64,000 nt of DNA. It comes from Sinotaia quadrata. Taxonomy: Eukaryota > Mollusca > Gastropoda > Architaenioglossa > Viviparidae. The notes under the pieces were generated by a model. It was not told the origin of the DNA and searched no databases. It worked only from the letters and a program-made list of their open reading frames with translations. Below, piece by piece: positions 23,501 to 35,690 of this stretch (positions are counted from its first letter, which is position 1; the number at the start of each line of letters is the position of its first letter). The position numbers were made by a program, and so were the translations under genes. Where the stretch lies: the NCBI GenBank assembly GCA_028829895.1, contig CM054181.1, positions 105,783,860 through 105,847,859 on the forward strand. The letters run 5' to 3'.

Positions 23501-26500
23501 GTAGATATAAAGTTACAGGACTGCATGCAAGTTGTCTATCGACAGGTGATGTGCTACTGTGATAGGAAAAGAAAAGTACTAAGCTTTCAAACATGGAAAA
23601 TAATCTCAACCAGAATCAACAAAACTTCACGAATACTTATTAACAAAATGAAGATGTCATGGTGAAGTAACTTGTGCACATTCAGTGGGCAATTTTCACC
23701 ACTCTTCGTCAAACATGGACACCTCAATTTGGATTTCCATTAGTTATCGAATTTTGCCTCTACTTTAGACACCTTTATATATCGGTTTCATGTTTAATTC
23801 TTGTGTCTGATATTCACACACTCGTAAGCGAATCCGATCTCTTGATTCGAATGGTCAACCCACACACCTAAACCCACCCATCCATCCCACAACCTATAGA
23901 CGAAAGACAACATAGCACACTTGTGTAAAATATCAACCGAGCCATGAAAGTGTCAAGGCAAGAAACGAGGGAATTTCCAACAACTGATACGGGTTTTTAC
24001 TACAGCGCGCGCGCATTTAGATATCTGAGGCTAAAAGGTTAAACAGCTATTATGGTCTGACCACTGACGAATCCTTTAATACTCTCCACCCCACCCCCTC
24101 CCTACCTTTCTCCAAACCGAAAAGCATTCTTACTCCCTGCAACGCATCCGTCGCTAACGTTCATGCGGACAACGAGGAGCTGCAGGTATTAAAAGTTATT
24201 TGTGGCTTGTTGTTAGTACTGCTGTCGGGATAGCGACGCTAACGAAAGAAGACGTCTTGTCGAAATGAAATCAGAAACAAAAAGCAAAGACATGCAAAAA
24301 GAAGAGGAAGAACGCGCGCAGTAATACAACGTTGATGGGCAGACTATAAATAGAACAATGTGCCTAGAACAAGCTCGTTTTTGGTCTGGATTTGAAAGTT
24401 CTGTGACACGTGTATGTGCATGTGTACGAGTCTGTGTCTGTAGCTAATGTATGGTCCGTGTTTTATGCGCTAAGACAGCTCCAAATGTTTGGCTTCTAAA
24501 TCCTAAAAGTATTTGCAACAACAAAAATAAACTTCGAACCCCTTACCGGTACCAAAATGAATGGTGCATTAACAATAGGCAACCAAAGTCGAATAACTCA
24601 AACTAGAGCAGTGGGGAAAAGAAAACAAAGATAGCACTAAATCATCAAAACAAAACGAAACAAAAAGGGGAGGTAAGTAGGGTGAGGAGGAGAGAGAGAC
24701 AGAAAATTGAAATTGTACGTGTATGTGGAATGTGAGGTATGGGGTGGGGGGTAGGGGAAGCAAAACTTGCAACGACAGATGTGCAGAAAGCGAAACCTTT
24801 AACATCCTTCTGTTTGACACCTTATACCTCCCATCCATCTCGGGTCCAGCGTTTTTGCAGCCAACGTGATTAGATAGAAAATATCATATTACACCCCCGG
24901 AAGAGGTGACCAGAAAAAAAAAAGAAGAAAATTTAAGAGAACACACGCATTATTGAAAGCTTAATAATCATTAAGATCCTAATCCGGATCCTGAGCCCCA
25001 GGAACAGGTATTCAAAATAGGATGCCCCCCCCCCATTTAGGAGCCCTTCCTGACGACCAGAGTATGCAGTGCGGCAATGGTATATGAGACCACAAAATGG
25101 CGGGATGTGCTGATGACTGCCGAACAGTTTGCAGACCTTCCAGCCACACACTGACACAAAAGACACTATTTTCGTAGACAAACATCCGACTTCTAGTCCT
25201 CTGCTTTCCTTTCTCGTCTGAAAAGGAACAAAACCCTACAACTGGCGCCCCGCGTTATGCAATTCCCCTGACCTCCTGTCGGACTGCCGACAAGCTTCAA
25301 TATCAAATCTGACAGCAGTATGACTAAAGGCGAAGAGGGCAGAAAAGGGAGAGCACTTGCTTGGAAAAGAACGGAGCACGACCATGTCAAATTGCATGTC
25401 ATAATTCTATTTAGTTTGTCTTCCGTTAACTAGCGGGAGTTTATTATCAGCAGCAGCCCGTGTGTGCGAGGGAAATTACACAGAAGCCGTACGAGGAAAT
25501 GGAATCGTCAGGAAGGGTAGCTCCAATCACCCTTCCCAACCCTAACTACCCCCAAATTACCCCATCCATCCACCAGTTTCAGCACTAACACCAGCGTGTA
25601 GAAAATATATATCTTACATTCAAGAAAGTTTCAGAAGAGGAAGGGGGAGGTAAAACGCAATAAATAAATGGCGGTCACCTCGAAATAATTTTTGCTATGG
25701 AAGGGAAAATAAGTTAAAGACAAGGGGATGTACAGAAGTGGGTGTGGTGGAGCCTTGTTTTTGGTGCAGTTCAGGCAATATGAAGCGCAGGGACTAAGTC
25801 TTGACACTTAGTCCCTGGCCAGTGACTCATTTCCAAGCTCCAGTACAAAGTCGTTGTCCCTTTCTTTCACACACCTTAACAAGTTTCGTATCTTATAGGG
25901 CCAGAGAACAAAGGCGTTATATTAACACGAAGAAGGAAGAACTAATAGGTATCATTGAGTGTTTGTGTTTTTATTTTAATAAAAAGCTTGAATGAAACTA
26001 GTTTTAATACATCTTCCTAAATTCATCAAGGCAAGTCCATCTGTGGCGAACGTCATTGGCAATTGGTTTTATTACTTCGTCATTAGACCAGGAAAAGGAC
26101 GCCTCTGAAGCCAATCAAGCATTAATATATGTGCGTATTCTTGTGTGTGCATGCATATGAGGCAAAGTTCCCACATTATCTACCTTAAATGCGATGGGGT
26201 TGTACACAAGAGTTTTGTAATGATCACACTGAAAGGGTCCATGAGGGTCTGGGAAGGAGTCTATTGTACATTTGCAGAACTGTGATAGAGCGTTTTCAGT
26301 TTTCTGATGGGGTCTCACGCTTTCTTCTCTGTGCTTTGTCATCGTCGTTGTTTACATCGTTACATCTAAAAGCTAGGACTGGCTGAGGTGCGTGTCTGTA
26401 AGGTCGTTGCCATATTCATTTTAAGTGCTTCCAGCTCTCTAGCTTCAACAGACGACGAACACAATGCGTATATAGCATGGCCTCACGTTAAATAAATTAA

Positions 26501-26544
26501 CCAAACGTTCAAATGCACAGTAGCGAAATATATAACCTACCACT

Positions 26545-26547
<3 letters not shown>
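23501..26547. other. intronic sequence without recognised genes
   Basis: Mixed AT-rich sequence; short runs of G and C (near 24740 and 25023). A TGGCGCC word at 25242 resembles a retroelement primer-binding start, but no LTR or coding frame is nearby. Nothing else supported. Confidence 0.4.

Positions 26548-26587
<40 letters not shown>
26548..26587 (+). repeat. (GA)n microsatellite
   Basis: About 20 GA units inside the sall intron. Confidence 0.95.
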
Positions 26588-26590
<3 letters not shown>

Positions 26591-27689
26591 GGAGTTAAGC
26601 GGAAGTGGTGAAAGAACAAACAAGTCTACCAGAGTGCATTGCCCATATTATTTAGTCGTGGTATCCTTTTAATCTTCCATCCCAACGTAAAAACATATCC
26701 CCACAAAAAGCTAACATGAAACAAACTATGAAAACACATTCTGTCCGCTTTCAGCAGACATCAAAGCCTTCACTGCAAAGAAAGACACATTTTATAACCC
26801 TTAACAGTTCCTGAGTCAGCTAATCAAAATTATAACGAATCCAGGCTTTCGCTCACTTAAAAAATTAGCCCATTTCCAGAAGGTGACCGAATGCGGAATG
26901 CAACATGTCTATGGCAAAAATGGAAACGAGTAAATATTATAAGTACGCTCATGAGCTGGCCACTTGTTGCTCTGTGTGCGTGCACGTGTGTATCAATGGG
27001 TATATATGTGTGTGTGTGCACGTGTGTGTGTATGAAAGAGTGATTAGCAAAATTAAATATTCGGAACGCTCTTGCGCGGGGCACATCCACTCATGAATGG
27101 CTGTAAAAAAACAATGAATTATCGTGTTGTTTAAACATAGAACATCTTATCTCAATATTTATATCACTCTATCCAATCAGAATTCTCAGTTTGGACAAAA
27201 TTACATAATGAACTATATTTTGAGAAATCTTTTCTCCCTCTCTTTGGCACTATCCGTTCTAAGAATCTTAAGACAATAAGCTAATCTTTCTCTCTCTCCC
27301 TATCTCTCCTCGACAACGCCCCGCAAAATCGGTCTGCAAAGGGTCATGAGATCGGATTGGACATTAACAAAAGGGAGGGAATGCAAGTTGCTGACCACGT
27401 GTTTCAAGGACGGTGGGTTGTTGTGAAAACCCGAGACACATCCCGCTCCCACACCTCACAAAGTAATTCTCTGTGCTGCTTGGCAAGACGGTCTCGGAAA
27501 ATCAGTGTATTTTATTTATAAGCAAATGATGGAAGAAACAGACAAACCAAGAACCTAACGAACAAACAAGAACTTCCCTAGTTACAACTAAAAAAAAAAA
27601 AAACCCACCAAAACCCCCAGTGAGTGGTGAGTGTCGAAAGACGTGTATGGAAAAGATGGCGGTCGTTTGCTGATATGATACGAAAGACT

Positions 27690-27910
27690 AGTAGGTTTAT
27701 GACATTGCTGCCAGACAGTCGGCCGGTAGACACTGACCCATCTCCACCGCAGTCCTCATTTGCTTTCTCCTCTGGACACCGCGGGTTTGATTAGTGGCGC
27801 CTAGGGAGGCTGCGCCCGCTGACCAAGTGATAAGAGAATGATAACAGTGGACAAAGTCCAGGAAATCAAATGGCGCCATCGGTCAGGAATTGCAGGCTCA
27901 TACTGAAAGT
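27690..27910. promoter_or_regulatory. candidate intronic enhancer of sall
   Basis: A GC-richer, non-repetitive stretch in the 10.4 kb intron. It contains a GATA word (TGATAAGAG, about 27830), a homeodomain-type word (TTTGATTAG, about 27787), and an inverted repeat TGGACAAAGTCCA (27848-27860) that matches the HNF4-type nuclear receptor site CAAAGTCCA. There is no stable reading frame with family similarity. Regulatory function is inference. Confidence 0.3.
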
Positions 27911-28339
27911 GTACAGAAGTCAAATGGACTACACAGCCATTTTGCAAGCAATCTGAAAATGTCTGGATTCGGAGGCGAATCGTGTTTGAGAAACAAAACC
28001 CCACAACCTTGATGATTTGTGGAAATAAAATAAAATGCCACAACGCAGAAAATAGTGAAAAATAAAAGTAAACGAAAGGGTGAAGGTTGCATAGCAACTT
28101 TTAAAGACAGAATACAAAAAAAATTAAGATTTAAAATGACTAAGGAATACATAAACAAAACCACACCAACATCAACTAGAGACAGAAAGACAACGGAATA
28201 ACAAGTATAGAGACAGACAGACATACAGATAGACATATAGTCATTTTATTTTTTAAGAAAAACGCCAAGTAGTGGAGCTTGGAAATAAATAAAAGAAAGA
28301 AATTAAGAAAGTCAAAACAAAAAAGAATGAAAGGGAAAT

Positions 28340-28680
28340 AACTCGATTGAAATCAGAGAGAGGCGCGCGTAAGGTTTTGCTATCAGCGACCTTCATCGCC
28401 CGCCGCAGTCATTTCTCTGCGCTTCCACTGCTCGCTAAGTACTTCTATCCCATCTTTCTCCTCAACCTTCAACCGCGTTCACTTTGCTACTGATATCTAT
28501 ACTCCAGAGGCAGCGAGCTACGCTATCAGAGTTTTACATGTTTCACGCTGTGCATACGTCAGCGGTCGCCACCTCTGGTAAGAGCATCCACTTTGGGTCC
28601 AAGACTTTTGCAGGACTAGTGATGACGTTCGACAGGTTGCCAACGTTCATGGTCAAGTGACGTCACGTTTGTGTGTCTTG
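28340..28680. promoter_or_regulatory. candidate intronic regulatory stretch with CRE octamer
   Basis: Balanced composition with many non-repeated words, ending in a perfect TGACGTCA (28658-28665). It stands between AT-rich and repeat-rich DNA. Only composition and motif content support it. Confidence 0.25.
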
Positions 28681-29379
28681 GTAATAAAGTGTAAGTGAGA
28701 AGAAAGATGAAAGAAAGAAATATTTATAGCAATTAAATGAGATAATTAAATACATGTCCTGATGACGGAGCATGATTTTGGTATTCGTAGCACAAAGGTA
28801 CGCACGCACACACATAAAACAAGATAAATCAAATATATATATATAAACACACACACACTTTTTTAAAACAATTAAAATGAGTGTAATAAAAATAAAAATG
28901 CGCAAATGTAAATTTGTTTAGAATCATGTTGCTTGTTTCGGCTTTCTTTACGAAACTGAAACATGGTATGTCATTATAAAAATGCTTCTTTTATTAAAAG
29001 AAATATACAGATCTGATAACTGACTAAGATTATTTTAATAAACTCAAATCAAAAATTAAATTCACCTATGCCACAAACAAATGCAAAGAAAAATAATAAA
29101 CAGGCAAGAGAAAACAGCAATTTTTGAACAAAAATTTCTGATTTAAAACTATCTCAAATAAAGTTATATAAACGAATGCTATTCATTAACTCCTAACTGA
29201 AAGCACTAATTGTCAAAATGTCTCGTTTTCAAGGTAATTATCACAGAAAAAATGTATTGTCCATTCAACCAAAGGTTACCCAAACAGGGGCCTCAAGAGT
29301 TACGTCTCTCTAAACGTAGTAAATATAATGAACATAACTATGTTTAGTTAGCCTGTTGAACACTCTGGACGACTTTTTA

Positions 29380-29760
29380 TTTTATATTTAGATTGTTTTA
29401 GAAAGGACATCTTGTACACGTCCGTGTCGTGTACAATGAACCAGCTCGACACCCCTCTGCTCATCCCACGCCATCTTGAATGGTCTCATTGCAGATATCC
29501 GCTTAACACGTCCTCTTGGCCGCACTGAAAACAAATTTAACTTTTTTGGGAATGTATCAACTAGAGTGTTTAAACTCTGCATCTCACTTGAACTTTGCAA
29601 ACATTTCCTCGGGTGAATCACGTCTCCGGCACGGGCAAAAGGTCTTGCGCATGTGTACTGAAACTGTCCATGTGTGCAAAGTGGGCGTGGGGTCAAAACA
29701 TACCTGACTATGAGCGGGCGTTCATATACTGCGGGCTGCCTCATTATTCGACACTAGCGT
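29380..29760. promoter_or_regulatory. candidate conserved stretch in sall intron
   Basis: A GC-richer block of about 380 bp. The minus strand is open for 118 codons (29744-29388), with a basic, Arg-rich peptide that I do not recognise, and the plus strand has two overlapping shorter ORFs. With several frames open at once, a non-coding conserved element is more likely than an exon. It contains a near-palindromic TGTACACGTCCGTGTCGTGT (29412-29431). Confidence 0.22.
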
Positions 29761-30879
29761 CTGGACTCAAAATCAACCCAAAATAGGTAAACGGAACGGG
29801 AGGTGGGGGTGTCAAACACCCTTTGCCTTTTCGCTTCCGAAGGGTCGGATTCGTGATTATTATCGGATTTTAGCCGTGACGAGTGCAGTTCAGATTCTGT
29901 CTACCCCTCCACCTCTCCCTCCACCCTCCAATCTCGTTTCGTTGCTAGTGGATTAAATGCTACTGAACAAGTACGAGAAAGGGGACGTAAGAACGATTAT
30001 AGAACATATTAAGTCGTTAATAAGCAATAAAGTTCCGAAATCTGGGGAAAGTTTTTTTTCCCAACGATTCACAGCGCACGACTGTCAGTTTTGGCGACAG
30101 AACCGTGATGACAAAAGCTTTATTCAGTTTTCTTTCTTTATATCTTTATGTCCCGCCCACTTTCAAAGTTGTTAAATTTATAGCGCTCAGAATGCATAAT
30201 AATAAGTTGATTTTTTTTTTAATGTGACGAGTGTTCATGGCCCTTTAAATTTTAATTCTAGATTTATGTTCGATCTATGTGGCCACCCACCCTTTTCTCT
30301 CATATATCACACACACACATATGGAAATCTATATTTCACTAAGTTGTTTTTGTTATATGTAAAGCACATATTCTGAAATGCGTTGAACACAATGTAGCTT
30401 CAAAATTATATTACAGTAGACCTGCGTAAAAATTACTAACCCATCACACGCACAAAAAAACAAACGCACGCACGCACTATCACTGCATATACACATACAC
30501 AGAGACTTTACAAGAATGACATTGTGATGTGGATGGTTGCGTGACTTTAGGAAAACATTCTAAAGTGAGCGAGCAGGGGTGTGGGGTGGGGGTATGGAGT
30601 GAGCGATCCTTGTGCAAAGATGAGCTCCAAGTCCTTTGGGTCCTAATGACTTCACAACTTAGTGTCAGACGTCATGTCCGATCAAATCCTTCTTCAAATT
30701 ACTACCCAAACATGTTACCTTTAAGAAAATTATTTTGGAAAGAACAAAGTACCATCGGAAAAACCTTTCTACCTCGCTGTGTTTATGGACGTTCTTTTCC
30801 CACGGAGTTTTCGGCTGTGGTGGCATCGGAAGTGGGTTTACTCATGCACACACTGTAGATTCATGTGACTATTAGCGTA

Positions 30880-30885
30880 AAGAAA

Positions 30886-30918
<33 letters not shown>
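30880..30918 (+). repeat. (GAAA)n microsatellite
   Basis: About nine GAAA/AAAG units in the sall intron. Confidence 0.9.
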
Positions 30919-30919
<1 letters not shown>

Positions 30920-31160
30920 CTAACCAAAGAGCAAATCCAAGTAGCAAAGAAACACTAAAAAAAAATTTAAAAATTCAGCCATAGAGCCAACCAACGTTCC
31001 AAACAAGCACAGACAAGTAGGTTTGAGCAGTGACGTGATGACGAGCAATGAGGAAATAACAACATTTTGTTTCACAATAGAACACACAATTTCAGTACCA
31101 GAACACACAATTTCAGTACCAGAACACATCTTTTACTGCACATTCTCTGATATTAAAAAA

Positions 31161-31380
31161 GTGTGTACTGCCCATTTTGTAATATGAAAAAGTGCGTACT
31201 GCCCATTTTGTAATATGAAAAAGTGCGTACTGCCCATTTTGTAATATGAAAAAAAGTGCGTACTGCCCATTTTGTAATATGAAAAAGTGCGTACTGCCCA
31301 TTTTGTAATATGAAAAAGTGCGTACTGCCCATTTTGTAATATGAAAAAGTGTGTACTGCCCATTTTGTAATATGAAAAAA
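31161..31380 (+). repeat. 31-bp minisatellite, 7 copies
   Basis: Units of 31 bp (GTGCGTACTGCCCATTTTGT then AATATGAAAAA) start at 31161, 31192, 31223, 31256, 31287, 31318 and 31349; one has two extra A. A related decaying array continues to about 31700. A short duplication (AGAACACACAATTTCAGTAC) precedes it at about 31079-31122. The minus-strand repetitive ORFs are artefacts. Confidence 0.93.
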
Positions 31381-32340
31381 AAATTAAGTGCTTATTTTGT
31401 TTTATGAAAATGTCTGTACCACACATTTTATATAATACTCATGAATTCGTACTGTGCAAATGTAATATTAATAAATCTGTACTAAATATTCCGGAATATT
31501 TTTAATATTCAAATATCTGCACTATGCATATCATATTACACCGTTTGCAAGGGAGAATTTGTAATATTCATAAGTTTTTTATTACACCGTTGTAATATTC
31601 AGTAGTGCATATTTTGTTATATTAAAATGTATGTATGCACAAATTGTATTATAAAAGATGTATTGCGTGTATGGAAATATTAAAAATAAATGTATGTACT
31701 GTACCTCTTGTCAGATTAAAATGTGGACAAAATCTCTCTTAAAAATAAACTGTATACAGGAGACAACGCTACAGATCCTGCCGTTGGATTATTCTACACT
31801 TAAACGTTGAATTTATGCCTCTTTTTAATGAACAAATAAATATTTTGCTTAATAGCAAAAGCTTTAGAAAATAGCACACTGTTAATCTGACTGATGTTCT
31901 TATACAATATAAACACGCGCAACAAATGTTATAAAATCTACAGACAAAATATTCGAAGCCGCAAATAATGTCATTTTCAAACTGGACTAATATAATGGAA
32001 ATAATTTAATAATTATTTCACAAAGTGCATCTAAAGAGGTAGAGAAAATGTGAAATTAGATAATGTATATTAATAACTAAGTATTCTGTGTATGTAAAAA
32101 ATATAATTAAGATTCAATGAGCGAAAGTAAATGACTAAATAAGTTTTATTAGTACACAAAATAATAAGCAAAAAAAATAAATAAATAGATATAAAACGTA
32201 AACAACTTAATAAATAAAGCCTATTAAACTAAAAACCCAAACATCAATACAAATACAGAAATTTAAATAGTTAATAATTCGAATAAAGAAAACATATTAA
32301 TATGTAAATAAACAAAGATAAATAGAAGAGTTTAAAAAAT
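31381..32340. other. AT-rich decayed repeat and low-complexity intron
   Basis: Very A- and T-rich sequence with fragments of the preceding repeat (GTACTGTGCAAATGTAATAT and similar) and many AAATAA words. No gene seen. Confidence 0.5.
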
Positions 32341-32427
32341 AAAAAGGAAAACAGGCTAAGACATAAACTCTAAGGAAATAATAGATTATTAAGAGAGAAA
32401 ATGTTAAGAAATAAGTACTTTACTCAC

Positions 32428-32544
32428 CAGTATGCGATCGAACATGGATCTGTAGGGCACTGTCACTGCCAAACACTTTGTGGCAAAAGCGACATTTGTG
32501 CTTAAAGAAGGGATCATCGCAAGCATACTGGTTCCGTTGGAGAA
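32428..32544 (-). CDS. sall: sall (spalt-like) internal exon encoding the first visible zinc finger
   Basis: This 117-bp exon encodes 38 full codons, with two bases completing an upstream codon and one base left for the next exon. The peptide runs [17 protein letters not shown] and then a complete C2H2 finger (C-x2-C-x12-H-x3-H; bases 32494 to 32432) with the SALL signature [18 protein letters not shown] and the linker start SHTG. The acceptor is a pyrimidine-rich stretch ending in AG at 32546-32545, and the donor is CTG|GTGAGT at 32427. This is the first finger of the first SALL zinc-finger pair; its partner is on the next exon across a 10.4 kb intron. The exon begins in the middle of a codon, so at least one upstream coding exon must exist. 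I looked for it up to 64,000 without success. The family assignment is very secure; the exact 5' border rests on the splice consensus only. Confidence 0.93.
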
Positions 32545-32589
32545 CTGGAAATGGAGAAAAATAATTGGGGTTAGGGCACAATAACTGAC

Positions 32590-33300
32590 AATGTTCAACT
32601 AGGCAAAGTCTAACAACACTACAAGCAACCTTAAATTTGGGAGTGGGGTGGGGGTTAAATCATAATTTCTACAATTTGCAACTGACTAGGTAATGTCTAG
32701 GCACGCTACAAGCAATTTTAAATATTATGGATTGTGTCACAAGTGTATAATGGCTAACCTACTAGCACTACCCAAAATCTTAAATATTTCTACAACATTC
32801 AACTAGGAAGGAAATGTCTACAAACAACCTTAAGTATGGTAGAATGTGTCGAAATTTCTACAAAGAAACATCTAGCAATACTATCCAAAAAAAAGTATAT
32901 TTGCGGTTATGTCAAAATTTGTACAATGATGAAAAAAAAAATTTCTAGCAACGCTACAAAAGCTTGAATTAGTTGGGATTATATCTATTTCTATAATCTG
33001 GAACCAGAAAGTGTCTAGCAACACTACAAAAGCTTGAATTAGTTGGGATTATATCAATGCCTATAATCTGGAACCAGAAAATGTCTAGCACCAATTCACA
33101 AAACTTGAATTATAGGGATTATACCAATGCTATAAATAACTGTAAATATTTGTCACAATTTCTACTAAGTTCAACTAGCAAATGTCTAGCAACACTACAA
33201 ATAACTATATTTGGAGTTGTTACAGTTTCTAATAAGTTCAACATGCAAATACTGAAATAGGCCGTTCTAAGGGCAAGTCGCAATGTCTACAATACTTAAC
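32590..33300 (+). repeat. degenerate tandem repeats upstream of the 117-bp sall exon
   Basis: Variants of CTAGCAACACTACAAANNCTT with ATAATCTGGAACCAGAAA recur about every 60-70 bp; the clearest near-identical pair is at about 32940-33080. The array starts within 50 bp of the exon's acceptor, so the polypyrimidine side of the intron is repeat-derived. Confidence 0.7.
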
Positions 33301-33335
33301 AATGTAATGTTTAGCATCGCTACAAATAAAACGAT

Positions 33336-33566
33336 ATTATTTTGAGGTTGGGCTGTATTGTCTTCACTACTTACCCAGGTGAACCGTCCAACAAATTCTA
33401 CAAATAAACGACATTATTTTGAGGTTGGGCTGTATTGTCTTCACTACTTACCCAGGTGAACCGTCCAACAAATTCTACAAATAAACGACATTATTTTGAG
33501 GTTGGGCTGTATTGTCTTCACTACTTACCCAGGTGAACCGTCCAACAAATTCTACAAATAAACGAT
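33336..33566 (+). repeat. 77-bp tandem repeat, 3 copies
   Basis: Units begin at 33336, 33413 and 33490 and are almost identical (core ATTATTTTGAGGTTGGGCTG). Each contains TACTTACCCAGGTGAACCGT, so three copies of a splice-donor-like word on the minus strand and CAGGTGA words on the plus strand are present. The high identity suggests recent amplification. Confidence 0.93.
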
Positions 33567-33630
33567 ATCCTAAGGAAACAGGTCACACTATTTAACTTTG
33601 TAATATCTTTTAAATGCTACAATGTGTTGA

Positions 33631-33752
33631 GTCACGGTGTCCAAAGATTTTAACTTTTGCTATTTTCTTTAGCTATGTTACGTGAAGACTGTGCGATTGT
33701 CACGGTGTGCAAAGATTTTAACTTTGCTATTTTTAGCTGTTACGTGAAGTCT
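33631..33752 (+). repeat. 68-bp tandem duplication
   Basis: Units begin at 33631 and 33699 (core GTCACGGTGTCCAAAGATTT) with a few indels and substitutions. Confidence 0.8.
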
Positions 33753-34203
33753 TTGGAGCACCTTTACGATGTCCATAATCCCTAACTGGGGAAGTTCTAG
33801 GTAAGCAGTGCACATTCTAGTGTTTGCAATTGAACTTCTGGCAATGTTGAACTAGAAATTTTAAAGCAACACACTATTTTACTGAAGATATCTCAACCCA
33901 CAATAAACGTATGCATATATGTGTGTGTCTGCTTGTGCATATGTATGAATGGAAAAAAAGTTTTCCAATACCATTAAAGTGGAGACATCCGATGTTTTCT
34001 CAAAGGAGAGAGTCAACATTATATTACAACTATTTTAAAATACACAACTGTCATTGTATTTACAAGTTCAAGATTACGTCTGTATTACGTGAACATGAAG
34101 AAGTGTAGTCATTGATGTTACTGGACATTGTTTGTTATAGTTGATGATGTTGCTTGCTTTGTCCATACCAGCTTGAGTAAGATGTAGTAGGGGTTAGTTT
34201 TGC

Positions 34204-34334
34204 TTGCTCTTACGTTCTTTCTTTCGCTTGTTTCTATTTCTACTTGTCCGTATATGTGTTGCGAACATATTGCTCCTTGTGTGCTTGCTTGTTTTATTTG
34301 TTTTTGATTGCGTGTTTCTTGTTTTGTTTGTTAC

Positions 34335-34371
<37 letters not shown>

Positions 34372-34540
34372 CGCTTGTGTCTGTTTTGTTTGTTGATTGT
34401 GTGTTTGCTTGTTTTATTTTTTGTTTGTGTGTTCGCTTGTTTTGTTTGTTATTTGTGAGTTTGCCTGTTGTGTTTGTTGTTTGTGTTTGCTTGTTTAGTT
34501 GGTTGATGTTTGCTTCCTTTAGACCTTTCATGAAAATATT
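34204..34540 (+). repeat. T/G-rich low-complexity tract with (GT)n(GC)n
   Basis: Repeated TTGCTTGTTTTGTTTGTT-like text surrounds a GT run (34336-34363) and a GC run (34363-34374). The overlapping plus-strand Cys/Val/Leu/Phe-rich ORFs are compositional artefacts. Alternating purine-pyrimidine GT/GC runs favour Z-DNA. Confidence 0.8.
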
Positions 34541-35690
34541 AAAAAAAGGACATTGCAGCTGAGAGGGAACATGATCGGGGAAAGAGAAATACTTGAGATG
34601 TCAGAGGAAGAGAGTACATGCGTTTTAAGATGTTTGCGAGGAAAAAGAAATGCTCACAGGTTTCCAGAACAGAGATAATAACACAACATATGAACTTAAA
34701 AAAAACACTACAGTCACTGTCGACTTAACTTCCCGACGCATCAAAGCGACAATCTATAGTGTGATGATGGTGGAGGCGGGGGTGGGTTGGTGGTTGGTGG
34801 TGGTGGAAGAGAGAACCGAGGATATTAAAGTGTAACCTCAATGGCAGAAAAATGTGAAATAACATGCACGCACACACGCAAATGCAAAACACGCACTAAA
34901 CTCCCATGAAATAATAAATCACGCCAAGTGGTACAAACATCAATGGCACAGACATCAGAGGTACATCAGTGGTATAACCAGTGGTACAATAATCAGTGGT
35001 CTAGCGATCAGTGAAACAGTTTTTAGGGGAGTAGTCTTTTTATGTAGCACAATGTTTTAATGACATACCTCGCAATGGTAGTATGTAAAGGTGTGGCCGT
35101 CAGAATTAAAATCATTAGTGACCCTGCTTTTAGTTCTGTGGGCTTGGATTTGAATTGTGTCTGTACTTGATGATGTAAACCATCAAAATAGACACAACGT
35201 GCTGTGAGCGACCAAACCAAGTTGGCAATGCATGTTACTTGGAAAACAATACCAGAAACATATCAAATATGGCACAAACTGCAATCAGCTTAAATAAGTG
35301 GCCAATTCTGAAATGTTATTTGAAGAGGGTGTCAACGTTCGAAAATTAAAGTACAAAAATAAAATAATTAGAACACAACAAACTAAATAAAAACAAAACA
35401 ACTGCATTTTAAAGTGAGGGAACTCCTGGTGGGGGATAAAAATGAACTTTTTCCTTTCTCAGATTCATTATCTGCCTTAAGGTCTCTTGTCTAGTAGATA
35501 CTGTCAATCAAAATGTACACGTGGTCCTGCTTTCTTTGTTTTGTGTGTTTTATTTAACAGAGCTCTTTTTGAGCAGGTAATAAGCACTAAATTGTTCTCT
35601 GGGATAAAGCATTTAGAGAATGATAAATTGCTTAAACCTCTACTAAGAATAATTAATTAAATAAAAAAGTGCCAATTGCACTCCCCACTA
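34541..35690. other. non-coding sequence
   Basis: No gene seen. A short degenerate repeat with the words GGTACAAACATCA, GGCACAGACATCAG and GTGGTACAATAATCAG occurs at about 34929-35010. Confidence 0.4.

Larger units (their letters stand above)
22035..32427 (-). other. sall 10.4-kb intron between fingers 1 and 2
   Basis: This 10,393-bp intron separates the two fingers of the first SALL pair, in the middle of the HTGERP linker (after the first base of the glycine codon). It is full of degenerate tandem repeats at both ends (22385-22745, 22790-23500, 31078-31385 and an AT-rich tail to about 32340). In the middle are three stretches of higher GC and complexity (27690-27910, 28340-28670, 29380-29760), described separately as possible regulatory DNA. 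No coding exon of another gene was convincing. Confidence 0.85.

Noticed and set aside
25235..25260. TGGCGCC word resembling a retroelement primer-binding site
   Set aside because: No LTR pair, gag or pol frame near it; a 7-base match is expected by chance.
34204..34562. Two Cys/Val/Phe-rich 84-codon plus-strand ORFs resembling membrane proteins
   Set aside because: Low-complexity T/G-rich tract with GT/GC runs; hydrophobicity comes from composition.
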